Of a stretch of 64,000 nucleotides of DNA, positions 13,309-24,302 are shown one piece after another (position 1 is the first letter of the stretch; each line of letters opens with the position of its first letter). This stretch comes from Stenogyne calaminthoides. Taxonomy: Eukaryota > Streptophyta > Magnoliopsida > Lamiales > Lamiaceae. The stretch is from assembly GCA_037126765.1 (NCBI GenBank), contig JBBCBC010000007.1:28281667-28345666 (forward strand), given 5' to 3'. Both the position numbers and the translations under genes were made by a program. The notes beneath the pieces were generated by a model that saw nothing but the letters and a program-made list of their open reading frames with translations, was not told where the DNA came from and searched no databases.

Positions 13309-16300
13309 GGATGAGCGATGTCGGATGGAGGATCTGGAAAAAATGATTGGGGTTTTTGCCATTTGATGGTGAAAACTGTTTTGGCCATGAATTTTGACTA
13401 TGGTGTCCTTTTCCCTATTATAACCATGTTTCAGAAACGACTTGAAGTCCTCTAGATGTCTCACAGCTTTGCCTTCCCTCTAAAACTGACCCATCGAATA
13501 GTATTATAATATTTTTCTCTATCGCAACCCTCGTGTGATATTTTAATCGTTTTTTCCAACGGATAATATGAGTGGGTAGTATAGGTATTTTTTTTTCATA
13601 GATCACTGTAGTAGGGTTTTGCTTGTTCTTGTTGTAATTTTGATCGCAAGGATGAGCGATGTCGGATGGAGGATCTGGAAAAAATGATTGGTGTTTTTGC
13701 AATTGGATGGTGAAAACTATTTTGGCCATAACTTTTGACTCGGGTGTCCGTTTTCCTATTATAACCATGTTTCAGAAACGTCTTGAAGTCCTCTACATGT
13801 CTCATAGCTTCGCCGTCCTCTAAAACTTACCCACCGGATAGTATTATAATATTTTTCTCTATCGCAACCCTCGTGTAATATAGTAATCGTTTTTCCCAAC
13901 GGATAATATTAGTGGGTAGTATAGGCATTTTTTTTCATAGATCACTGTAGTAGGGTTTTGCTTGTTCTTGTTGTAATTTTTATCGCATGGATGAGCGATG
14001 TCGGATGGAGGATCTTGAAACGTCGATTGGGGTTTTGGCCTTTGGTTGGTGAAAACTGTTTTGGTCATAACTTTTGACTCGGGTGTCCGTTTTTCTATTA
14101 TAACCATGTTTCGGAAACGTCTTGAGGTCCTCTACATGTCTCACAGCTTCACCGTCCCTCTAAAATTGACCCACCGGATATTATTATAATAGTTTTCTCT
14201 ATCGCAACCCTCATGTGATATTGTAATCGTTTTTCCCAACGGATAATATGGGTGGGTAGTATAGGCATTTTTTTTTAATAGAACACTGTAGTAGGGTTTT
14301 GCTTGTTCTTGTTGTAATTTTGATCGCAAGGATGAGAGATGTCGGATGTAGGATCTGGAAAAAACAATTGGGGTTTTGGCCATTGGATTGTGAAAACTTT
14401 TTTGGCCATAACTTTTGACTCGGGTGTCCATTTTTCTAATATAACCATGTTTTAGAAACGACTTGAAGTCCTCTACATGTCTAACATCTTCGTCGTCCCT
14501 ATAATACTGACCCACTAGTTAGTATTATAATATTTTTCTCTATCGAAACCCTAATGTGATATAGTAATCGTTTTTCCCAACGGATAATATGAGTGGGTAG
14601 TATAGGCATTTTTTTTTTCATAGATCACTTTAGTAGGGTTTTGCTTGCTCCTTTTGTAATTTTGATCGCAAGGATGAGCGACGTCGGATGGAGGATCTGG
14701 AAGAAATGATTGGTGTTTTTGCCATTGGATGGTGAAAACTGTTTTGGCGGTTTTTCCCAACGGATAATATGAGTGGGTAGTATAGGCATTTTTTTTTCAT
14801 AGATCACTGTAGTAGGGTTTTGCTTGTTCTTGTTGTAATTTTGATCGCAAGGATGAGCGATGTCGGATGGAGGATCTGGAAAAAATGATTGGGGTTTTTG
14901 CCATTTGATGGTGAAAACTGTTTTGGCCATGAATTTTGACTATGGTGTCCTTTTCCCTATTATAACCATGTTTCAGAAACGACTTGAAGTCCTCTAGATG
15001 TCTCACAGCTTCGCCTTCCCTCTAAAACTGACCCATCGAATAGTATTATAATATTTTTCTCTATCGCAACCCTCGTTTGATATTTTAATCGTTTTTTCCA
15101 ACGGATAATATGAGTGGGTAGTATAGGTATTTTTTTTTCATAGATCACTGTAGTAGGGTTTTGCTTGTTCTTGTTGTAATTTTGATCGCAAGGATGAGCG
15201 ATGTCGGATGGAGGATCTGGAAAAAATGATTGGTGTTTTTGCAATTGGATGGTGAAAACTATTTTGGCCATAACTTTTGACTCGGGTGTCCGTTTTCCTA
15301 TTATAACCATGTTTCATAAACGTCTTGAAGTCCTCTACATGTCTCACAGCTTCGCCGTCCCTCAAAAACTTACCCACCGGATAGTATTATAATATTTTTC
15401 TCTATCGCAACCCCGTGTAATATAGTCGTTTTTTTCCCAACGGATAATATTAGTGGGTAGTATAGGCATTTTTTTTCATAGATCACTGTAGTAGGGTTTT
15501 GCTTGTTCTTGTTGTAATTTTTATCGCAAGGATGAGCGATGTCGGATGGTGGATCTTGAAACGTCGATTGGGGTTTTGGCCTTTGGTTGGTGAAAACTGT
15601 TCTGGTCATAACTTTTGACTCGGGTGTCCGTTTTTCTATTATAACCATGTTTCGGAAATGTCTTGAGGTCCTCTACATGTCTCACAGCTTCACCGTCCCT
15701 CTAAAATTGACCCACCGGATATTATTATAATAGTTTTCTCTATCGCAACCCTCATGTGATATTGTAATCGTTTTTCCCAACGGATAATATGGGTGGGTAG
15801 TATAGGCATTTTTTTTTCATAGAACACTGTAGTAGGGTTTTGCTTGTTCTTGTTGTAATTTTGATCGCAAGGATGAGAGATGTCGGATGTAGGATCTGGA
15901 AAAAACAATTGGGGTTTTGGCCATTGGATTGTGAAAACTTTTTTGGCCATAACTTTTGACTCGGGTGTCCATTTTTCTAATATAACCATGTTTTAGAAAC
16001 GACTTGAAGTCCTCTACATGTCTTACATCTTCGTCGTCCCTATAATACTGACCCACTAGTTAGTATTATAATATTTTTCTCTATCGAAACCCTAATGTGA
16101 TATAGTAATCGTTTTTCCCAACGGATAATATGAGTGGGTAGTATAGGCATTTTTTTTTTCATAGATCACTTTAGTAGGGTTTTGCTTGCTTGTAATTTTT
16201 TTTGTAATTTTGATCGCAAGGATGAGCGACGTCGGATGGAGGATCTGGAAGAAATGATTGGTGTTTTTGCCATTGGATGGTGAAAACTGTTTTGGCGGTT

Positions 16301-16399
16301 TTTCCCAACGGATAATATGAGTGGGTAGTATAGGCATTTTTTTTTCATAGATCACTGTAGTAGGGTTTAGCTTGTTCTTGTTGTAATTTTGATCGCAAG
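13309..16399. repeat. Two tandem copies of a 1.54-kb higher-order unit (4 full monomers plus one 179-bp monomer)
   Basis: Unit 1 spans about 13,309-14,851 and unit 2 about 14,852-16,399. Each holds, in order, a TTTGACTATGGTGTCC monomer, a GGTGTTTTTGCAATTGG monomer, a GAAACGTCGATTGG monomer, a GAGAGATGTCGGATGTAGG monomer, and a short 179-base monomer with the same deletion junction CTGTTTTGGCGGTTTTTCC (near 14,745 and 16,290). Corresponding positions sit 1541-1548 bases apart. The monomer at about 16,736 again resembles the fourth type, so part of a third exchange may exist. Confidence 0.92.
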
Positions 16400-17075
16400 G
16401 ATGAGCGATGTCGGATGGAGGATCTGGAAAAAATGATTGGGGTTTTTGCCATTGGATGGTGAAAACTGTTTTGGCCATAACTTTTGACTCGCCGTTTTCT
16501 TATTATAACCATGTTTCAGAAACGTCTTAAAGTCCTCTACATGTCTCACAGCTTCGCCGTCCCTCTAAAACTGACCCACCAGATAGTATTATAATATTTT
16601 TCTCTATCGCAACCCTCATTTGATATTGTAATCGTTTTTCCCAACGGATAATATGAGTGGGTAGTATAGGCATTTTTTTTAATAGATCACTGTAGTAGGG
16701 TTTTGCTTGTTGTTGTTGTAATTTTTTTGATCGCAAGGATGAGAGATGTCGGATGTAGGATCTGGAAAAAACAATTGGAGTTTTGGCCATTGGATTGTGA
16801 AAACTTTTTTGGCCATAACTTTTGACTCGGGTGTCCATTTTTCTAATATAACCATGTTTTAGAAATGTCTTGAAGTCCTCTACATGTCTAACATCTTCGT
16901 CATCCCTATAATACTGACCCAATAGTTAGTATTATAATATTTTTCTCTATCGAAACCCTCATGTGATATAGTAATCGTTTTTCCCAACGGATAATATGAG
17001 TGGGTAGTATAGGAATTTTTTTTCATAGATCACTGTAGTAGGGTTTTGCTTGTTCTTGTTGTAATATTGATCGCA

Positions 17076-18552
17076 AGGATGAGCGATGTCGGATGGAGGA
17101 TCTGGAAACGGCGATTGGGGTTTATGCCATTGGATGGTGAAAACTGTTTTGGCCATAACTTTTGACTCGGGTTTCCCTTTTCCTATTATAATCATGTTTT
17201 GGAAACGTCTTGAAGTCCTCTACATGTCTCATAGCTTCGCCGTCCCTCTAAAACTTACCCACCGGATAGTGTTATAATATTTTTCTCTATCGCAACCCTC
17301 GTGTGATATTGTAATCATTTTTCCCAACGGATAATATGAGTGGGTAGTATAAGCATTTTTTTTCATAGATCACTGTAGTAGGGTTTTGCTTGTTCTTGTT
17401 GTAATTTTGATCGTAAGGATGAGCGATGTCGGATGGAGGACTTGGAAACGGCGATTGGGGTATTGGCCATTGGATGGTGAAAACTAATTTGGCCATAACT
17501 TTTGACTCGGGTGTCCGTTTTCCTACTATAACCATGTTTCAGAAACGTCATCAAGTCCTCTACATGTCTTACATCTTCGTCGTCCCTATAAAACTGACCC
17601 ACCAGATAGTATTATAATATTTTTCTCTATCGAAACCCTCATTTGATATAGTAATCGTTTTTCCCAATGGATAATATGAGTGGGTAGTATAGGCATTTTT
17701 TTTCATAGATCACTGTAGTAGGGTTTTGCTTGTTCTTGTTGTATTATTGATCGCAAGGATGAGCGATGTCGGTTGGAGGATCTAGAAACTGTGATTGGGG
17801 TTTTGGCCATTAGATGGTGAAAACTGTTTTGGCCATAACTTTTGACTCGGGTTTCCGTTTTCCTATTATAACCATGTTTCGGAAACTTCTTGAAATCTTC
17901 TACATGTCACATAGCTTCGCCTTCCCTGTAAAACTGACCCATCGGATAATATTAGAATATTTTTCTTCATCGTAACCCTCGTGTGATATAGTAATCGTTT
18001 TTCCCAACGGATAATATGAGTGGGTAGTATAGGCATTTTTTTTCATAGATCACTGTAGTAGGGTTTTGCTTGTTCTTATTGTAATTTTGATCATAAGGAT
18101 GAGCGATGTCGGATGTAGGATCTGGAAACGGCGATTGGGGTTTTGGCCATTGGATGGTGAAAACTGTTTTGGCAATAACTTTTGACTCGGGTTTCCATTT
18201 TCGTATAATAACCATGTTTAAGAAACGTCTTGAAGTCCTCTACATGTCTCACAGCTTCGCCGTCCCTCTAAAACTGACCCACCAGATAGTATTATAATAT
18301 TTTTCTCTATCGCAACCCTCGTGGATATTGTAATCATTTTTCCCAACAGATAATGTGAGTGGGTGGTATAGGCATTTTTTTTCATAGATCACTGTAGTAG
18401 GGTTTTGCTTGTTCTTGTTGTAATTTTGATTGCAAGGATGAGCGATGTCGGATGGAGGATCTGGAAACGGCGATTGGGGTTTTGGCCATTGGATGGTGAA
18501 AACTGTTTTGGCAATAACTTTTGACTCGGGTTTCCGTTTTCCTAATATAACA
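17076..18552. repeat. Array-edge subfamily of satellite monomers
   Basis: The last five monomers (starting near 17,076, 17,417, 17,757, 18,097 and 18,436) mostly share GGAAACGGCGATTGGGG and GGTTTTGGCC and several carry CGGGTTTCC where others read CGGGTGTCC. This subfamily is interspersed singly elsewhere but consecutive here, a pattern expected at an array edge where homogenisation is weaker. Confidence 0.7.
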
Positions 18553-18989
18553 ATGTGTAGGTCCCGAACGTGTTTTGTGATGGCTCTAAGTCTAGAGGGA
18601 TAGGTGAAATACGAACCGTGTGATAAAATCTTTTTGTGCGGATAATATGAGGTGTGATGGCGATTAGCTTTAGAGGGTTTGCTTGTTCTTGTTGTAATTT
18701 TGATTGCAAGGATGAGCGATGTCGGATCGGAGGATTTGGATCGACATCTAACTTATTGGATGGTCGCTGAAGGCGGATCGATTCGTTTTTATCTATCATG
18801 TTTTAGATCAATGTCGCGGAAGCTTAAGTTTTCTGGCGTGATTAAAAAACCGGTTTTAATAAATCGATTCCAAAGTCGGTATAGGCATTTTTTTTCAACG
18901 GTTTTGTTGACTAAAGTGTCAAACTTGATCGGATTGGGAAAAGCTTGGTGTCTTTCCGTGATCTTAATTTAGAATATGTATGCAACTTT
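18553..18989. repeat. Degenerate border of the satellite array
   Basis: After 18,552 similarity drops sharply. About 18,625-18,790 is recognisable as a decayed monomer (GGATAATATGAG, TTGCTTGTTCTTGTTG, GATGAGCGATGTCGGAT). The stretch GTATAGGCATTTTTTTTCA near 18,879 is a further fragment. The rest is unrecognised and holds no credible gene. Confidence 0.7.
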
Positions 18990-20200
18990 AATTAGGTTGT
19001 GTGCGATTATGTAAAGCAGTTAATCAAAGCAGGTAAGTGCACACAAGATTTATAGTGGTTCGGACAAACCAGTCCTACAACCACTCTTCCCTATCACAAG
19101 GGGCACCAACTAAACCAACTGGACTTAGATTTTTGTGTTAGTCCAACAAAGTACACCAACATATATTAAAAGAGTTCTCACTCAACCGATCCCAGAAATC
19201 AGAACTAGAAACCCTAGTCTGAAATCTTGCTAAACAATTTAACCTAACTTTGGGTTTGGGTAAGATTGTTTTGGTTCCAACTTTGAAATCTTTTCTAGTT
19301 TTTAAGTAGCCTATCAGCTAGATGAAAAGATTTCTGTGCTAAGAACTTATGGGATGAACACTTAAAAAATAATCGTCAAGATCGTGTTGTTCTTCGTATG
19401 AAATCGATTATAGCTTGAGCTTCTTGATAGTTTCCGTGTCTTCACTCAAGTGTAATCCCATATTTATAGACCTCAAAATCAAAGAGCCGTTGGAGAGCAA
19501 TTTGAATTTCAGGCTATATTTGGTAGACTTGCAAGGATTGATGTGGCGTCTTGAGGCGGCATGGCGAAAACGCGTGAATTGTGTCTTTTATAGCCGTTAG
19601 AGAAAGCAACACCAAATCCCGTAATTGCTGGCTCCGATCATACGTGTCTTGTTCTTATTGGTTAACAGAAGCACTTTTCAGTGTTGTTCTACCAACTAAG
19701 GTTGACATTCTTCTTGTTTAGATCATCGACGTATGATTTGGTGAAACATCCGTTTTCACGGGTGGTGACTTTGATCATCAAAATCGTCGATCTACGATAG
19801 AGTCTTCTGGTGCCAGTTGTCTTAGCTTCAACTAGCAGACTCGGCTGATGTAGGTCTTCTGGTCTGATCTTCTGGAAGTCATCTGATCTTCAAGTCTTCT
19901 GAATTTGAGCTTCATGACTTCAGCTGAGATATCTGACTTTATCAGATCGATCTGATCTTCTGTCCTTCTCTTGCCTTCTGGCCTGTCGGATATCAGCTGT
20001 TCTTCAGATCTTCAGAACGGACCTATACATATTGAGGTTCCCCCTCAATATGTGACCTATCTTCTACATCAGTTGTTCTATACAATAATTATCAACTGGT
20101 ATTCTATAAACGGTAATAAAAACATCAGTCAGCTAACAAGTCTGACTGGTCCTATTTCATGTGTTTTAGAACTTTCATCAAAACTCTAAATTTCCCAACA
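18990..20200 (-). mobile_element. 5'-undefined LTR of a minus-strand copia-type element (same family as the solo LTR at 28.8 kb)
   Basis: The stretch around 19,010-19,150 (TTATAGTGGTTCGGA, GGGGCACCAACT, CCAACTGGACTTAG) matches 28,960-29,060 of the solo LTR. The right end reads ATTTCCCAACA at 20,200, the complement of a TGTTGGG LTR start. Directly after it, ATTTCCCCCTTTTTGATGA is the complement of a polypurine tract. So this is a 3' LTR read on the minus strand. Its left terminus (expected TGTTGGTCCCG) is not visible near 18,870, so it is truncated or diverged. The body is rich in TCTTCTG-type motifs and has no gene. Confidence 0.7.
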
Positions 20201-20216
20201 ATTTCCCCCTTTTTGA
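20201..20216 (-). promoter_or_regulatory. Complement of a polypurine tract
   Basis: ATTTCCCCCTTTTTGA on the plus strand reads TCAAAAAGGGGGAAAT on the minus strand. The same motif precedes the plus-strand LTRs at 41,325 and 44,155. It primes plus-strand DNA synthesis in this retroelement class. Confidence 0.75.
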
Positions 20217-20244
20217 TGAAACCAAAACACTTTGAGAAACCAAT

Positions 20245-20460
20245 CACAAGATTTTGTCTTAGGATCAGATGAAGCTTCTGAAAGCAGCTCAGGATCATTG
20301 TCTCAGTAGACTTTGACTCAGGGCAATCCGTGCTTCTCAGGGCAAAATTACTAGGATAACCTGACCCATCTGACCTCAGTGAAAGAAAAGTTTTAAAAAT
20401 CATTGAACACGTGTATTCCCCACCATACACGTGTGAGACTCGTTAGCACCGGGACCAACA
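20245..20460 (+). repeat. 5' LTR remnant (last ~215 bp only)
   Basis: From about 20,245 the sequence matches the ends of the LTRs at 43,163 and 45,899: CTCAGTAGACTTTGACTC, then ACACGTGTAT hairpin arms, then CACCGGGACCAACA at 20,460. The upstream 1.6 kb of this LTR is missing; instead the sequence joins the PPT side of an oppositely oriented LTR. Confidence 0.8.
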
Positions 20461-20462
20461 AG

Positions 20463-20474
20463 TGGTATAAGAGC
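20463..20474 (+). promoter_or_regulatory. Primer binding site (initiator Met-tRNA type)
   Basis: TGGTATAAGAGC starts two bases after the LTR end CCAACA. The usual plant copia PBS is TGGTATCAGAGC, so one base differs. It defines the start of the internal region of the plus-strand element. Confidence 0.85.
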
Positions 20475-20584
20475 AGTGGTTCATTTTGACCACTTGCTTT
20501 GGTAGCCATAGTCTTAATTGCTGAAAGACTTTGGTAGTCTACTGAATAGATCTATTTGCTGATATCTTACAAGGCTCAGTCATC

Positions 20585-21226
20585 ATGCCTTCTAAGAAAC
20601 TTCCTATTTTCTCTGTTGAGAGCTACGATCTATGGAGATTGAGAATGCAGGCTCATCTGTATTCAAAACATGAAAGAATGTGGAGAGTGGTTTCTGAAGG
20701 ACCATTCAAATTTACTGTTGTGAATCCCAGAATCACTGATACTGAGAGGAATGATCCCAGAGATGAATTTCCAAAGCCTGATGATCAACTTACTCCTGAT
20801 GAGAGAAAGTTAGTCAATTTGGATTACATTGCTAAAGATACTTTGTATATCACTATTGATGATGGTGTTATGGGGATGATCTCTCATTGTGAAACTGCAA
20901 AGGAAATATGGAACACAATTGTTGTTATGTGTCAAGGCACAGATCATATTAAGGAAAACAAACTTTCTGTTGCTATTGGAAAGTTTGATAGCTTTGAAAT
21001 GGAAGATGGTGAATCCATTGACAAACTCAAAGTCAGATTCACTAGCATTATGAATGATCTGAATGCTCTTGGGAAAAGATACCCAAAGAGAGAAGTGGCA
21101 CTGAAAATTCTTAGAGGATTATCTAAGAAATGGGATATATATTCTGTGGTGATTAAAAACACCAAAAATACTGATTCCATGCCATATCAACAAGTTTTCT
21201 CTGAACTGAAAGCTTATGAGTTGTGA
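20585..21226 (+). pseudogene. gag: Copia gag, N-terminal part (UBN2-type)
   Basis: A 213-codon open frame begins 125 bases after the LTR end, with ATG in CATCATGCC. Near residues 14-30 the motif YDLWRLRMQAHLYS with ERMW is typical of copia gag of the UBN2 / gag-polypeptide class. Mid-protein EIWNTIVVMCQG and later VALKILRGLSKKWD are further family signatures. Gag forms the virus-like particle that packages element RNA in the cytoplasm. The frame ends at TGA at 21,224-21,226 right after ELKAYEL, yet coding-like sequence continues in another frame, so the C-terminal half is cut off by a frameshift. The reading to 21,226 is free of stops, unusual for this otherwise damaged element. Confidence 0.85.
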
Positions 21227-23040
21227 TTGACAAGAAAACTAAGAAATCGACCAAGAAAGATGATTCTTCATCTAGCAAGAATGTGGCTTTCAAAGCCAAA
21301 GAGAAATCTTGTAAGTCTAGAGAGTTCGAGAACTCACTTGCCAAAAAATCGGGATGAAAGCGGGAGGATAAACTAAATCTGCGATGGCAAGGAGGTTTGA
21401 AAGACTCAATAGCGATATATGAGAAATATATGAAATATTACAGAATCACAGTACAAGAGAGACTCGTAAACCGAGGATGATATAATCGAGAAAAGGAAGG
21501 ACCACAAAGCCGAAAGATCCTCATCCAAAAAAGAAGGACTCCAAGGCCAAGGAAGAAAGTGATCGGGGATGATGATGCCAACAGTTGCTATAATCACAAA
21601 ACAAAGGTCACTTCCAATATGGTATCCCGAGTTGAGTGCTAAAGAAAGAAAGGAAAGACAAAGCCAAGAGAGACAAGAAGATCTCAAAAAAAAAGGCTAT
21701 GATTGCCGAGGAAGGAGAACAATCAAGAAGGATCCAATTCCTCGGATGAAATATTCTCGAGATAGTGACAAAGTGATGATGTACGCTTTTTGTTGCTATG
21801 GAGGAGGTAAATTCTTCTATCTGTTGTTGTTGCTCCTACACAAACACATGAGTTCTCAAGTTCAATCAGAAATGATAATTTTTGACTGATGGATTCTTTT
21901 GAGAATCTTATGAAGGACTATTTCGTGTTACAAGAATCGCCATGAAAACTCAAGAGCGTAACAAGGAACCGATCACGAGAATCAAGTGGAAAGACTCTAA
22001 AAAATGCCGAGATCACTTCTCAATTGATGGGAACTATCGATGAACTAGATGTTTCAAAGTACAACTCTCGAAAAAAGAGAAAGTGATAGAAATCTCGAAT
22101 GGAAAATTAGAGAAATCCATCGAGGAGATTCAAATTATTATCGAATCGAAGTTCAATGACCTCTTTGAGAAGCATGAGACTCTAAAGAAATGTGAGGATA
22201 GTGCGCAGAGAAAGTTAGCTCTATTGAATTCTGCATCTAAAGTGATAGATGAAATTCTGAGTTATCAAAGACCTGCAACTATAAAGGCTGGATTGGGATA
22301 TAATCCAGGGGGAACCTCACAAGGTCTTCTGAATGCTGCTTCTAAGTGCACCAAGACTGTCTTTGTTAAACCAGTGACATCTAATCTTCTTACTGAAGAA
22401 CAACCCAATGTTTTAGACAAGGGTAAAGGACCTATGATTTCAGAAAAACTGAAGGTTCAGGGAAGAAAGCCCAAACCTCAGGAAAATGCTAAAAAACCTG
22501 AACACTCAGTAGGAAATTTTCAGGACAGTACTTCAAAGCCTCAGGCTAAGAATACCAACCTGAAGAGATCTGCACTGAACCATCAGAGGAATTTTTAGAA
22601 GAGAAACAGTCAACAGAGATATTCTCAACTGAAAAGACCAAGTCCTCAGATTACTGAAAGACCCCAATTTCAGTACAGGCAACCTAAACCCCACTTGCGT
22701 AAGGGTAAAGGTTCCTTGAACCCAAGTCAGCAGAGACAGAGACCAGCTGCACCAAAGCCAAAGTACTTGAAAAAAAGGCCTGAACCCAAGAAGAACTATA
22801 AGGCTCATGTTCATGCTAAGGCTGGCACTCATACACAGGGTACTGCCAAGGCACCTAGAGTGGTGAATGTGTATGTAGATGTTTATGGGAGACAAATCAG
22901 CCACTCTAAAGTAATTAGAGTTGTTAGGCAGATTTGGGTTCCAAAAGGTATAGCTAACCTGGTAGGACCCTACACCAGATAGGTACCTAAGAACTGATCT
23001 ATTTTTCAGGTGAAGGAAAAGGGCACTAAGCTGAATGAAG
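21227..23040 (+). pseudogene. gag: Gag C-terminal region, frameshifted
   Basis: Coding-like fragments appear in changing frames. About 21,690-21,800 encodes an acidic stretch and the motif DKVMMYAF. An open frame at 22,083-22,598 has a Lys/Glu-rich coiled-coil-like start (IEEIQIIIESKFNDLFEKHE) then a Pro/Lys-rich part. Another open frame at 22,695-22,982 is strongly basic and Gln/Pro-rich, suitable for RNA binding. I do not see a CCHC zinc knuckle. The section 21,340-22,150 is unusual: many places where CTGA or CAGA would restore the frame read CGA. This may be the C-terminal half of gag plus its nucleocapsid-like tail; exact ends are unclear. Confidence 0.6.
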
Positions 23041-23082
23041 ACAACATAATACGATGAGTGGAAATGAATTGACTCTCATCTT

Positions 23083-24302
23083 GTGGTAATCGGACAAAGT
23101 GAATGTTCAAGACATATGACAGGATATAAGCAATTACTCACTGACTATGTTGAGCAAAAAGGCCCTCAGATCACATTTGGAGACAACTCTAAAGGACAAA
23201 CTGAAGGATATGGAACTCTTGAAGTTGACTCTGTTCATATCCATGGTGTTTCATATGTGTCTGTTCTAAAGCATAATCGCTTTCTATCAGCCAATCTGTG
23301 ACAAAGGGATTCAGTGTTGAGTTCTCAAAGAACTTATGTTATGTAAAAAGACAATGCTTCACGAGAAAAATTTTTCGACCGGTACTAGAAAAGGAAATGT
23401 GTATCATGCTGATTGGAGTTCAACTCCTAAAGATACGTGTTTGGTTGCAAAAAGTTCCACTGATACCAAAAAGTTCCACTGATACCAGTTGGCTATGGCA
23501 CAAAATGCTGAATCACTTAAACTTCAAAACCCTGAACAAACTTGCAAGATTAGCACTTTTTAGGGGGTTACCCAATGAAGTGTTCAGTAAAGATCACGTA
23601 TGTGATGCTTGTCAGAAAGGATAATAAATCAGAGCATCTTTCAAAAGCAAAGTAGATGTTTCTACTGATAGAATACTACAACTGTTACATATGGATCTCT
23701 TTGGTCCAGTAACACCTGTGAGCACTATGGTAGGAAATACACACTTGTGATAGTTGATGACTACTCTAGATACACATGGGTCATATTCTTACTCAGTAAG
23801 AAGGAGACTCAGACAAAACTGCCAGAACTACTGAAAAGGCTCAGTACAGAAAAGAATCTGAGTGTGGTCAAAATCAGATCAGATAAAGGAACTGAATTTA
23901 TCAACCATATTATATCTCGATTATTGTGCAAAGAAATGGAATAGCTCATGAAACATCATTTTTGAAGGACCCCACAACAAAATGGTGTTCTTTGAAAGAA
24001 GAAATAGGACTCGAAAGAAGTTCGCCAAGAACAATGATTTTCAAGTCGATATTCCTAAGAGATTTTGGACTGAAGCTATCAACACTGCATGCTACTCTCA
24101 GAACAGATCCATGCTGACCAAGAATCAACGAAAAACTCCTTATGAGTTGTGGAATGAAATGAAGCCTCTTGTTTCTTTCTTTCATGTGTTTGGTTGCAAG
24201 TGTTTCATACACAATAATGGTAAAGATCAGTTGAAATTTTTTGATAGCAAAGCTGATGAAGGAATATTCTTAGGATATTCTGAAGTTAGTAAAGCCTTCT
24301 GA
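23083..24302 (+). pseudogene. pol: Copia pol, protease to integrase C-terminus
   Basis: Fragments in order: protease region with ECSRHMTG (the catalytic Asp region just upstream lies in a frameshifted patch near 23,070-23,095), then the GAG-pre-integrase motif LWHKMLNHLNFKTLNKLA with VCDACQKG near 23,490-23,624. Two stop codons follow (near 23,623 and 23,626) where the family has Lys-Gln. The integrase core starts with IVDDYSRYTWVIFL at about 23,750, with RSDKGTEF near 23,880. The integrase end is present as RFWTEAINTACY, TPYELWNEMKP and GCKCFIHNN up to 24,302. At least four frame changes or stops; not translatable as one protein. In the family this polyprotein cleaves gag-pol and inserts the cDNA. 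Confidence 0.85.

Larger units (their letters stand above)
1..18552. repeat. 340-bp tandem satellite array, about 55 monomers, continuing past the left edge
   Basis: Head-to-tail copies of one unit; the anchor GATGAGCGATGTCGGATGG recurs at about 238, 578, 918, 1260, 1602, 1941, 2281 and so on to about 18,436. A consensus I wrote out from the copies counts to exactly 340 bases. Typical parts are a TATTATAATATTTTTCTC stretch, a T8 tract, and the box CATAACTTTTGACTCGGG. The window opens near consensus position 106, so the array extends further left. No internal half-unit repeat is obvious. A 340-base unit is about two nucleosome lengths, common for centromeric or heterochromatic plant satellites; that role is inference. 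Short ORFs occur in nearly every monomer on both strands but follow from sequence homogeneity. GC is about 40 percent by eye. Confidence 0.97.

Noticed and set aside
46..18300. Dozens of 60-140-codon ORFs on both strands across the first 18 kb
   Set aside because: They are the same two or three frames repeated in each 340-bp satellite monomer, with no domain similarity, and vary wherever monomers carry indels.
1..18552. CRISPR-like array of regular repeats
   Set aside because: There are no unique spacers; the whole 340-bp unit is repeated and the context is a plant nuclear genome.
18553..18972. 97-codon plus-strand ORF at the satellite border
   Set aside because: It overlaps decayed satellite fragments, has no domain and a composition like the surrounding repeats.
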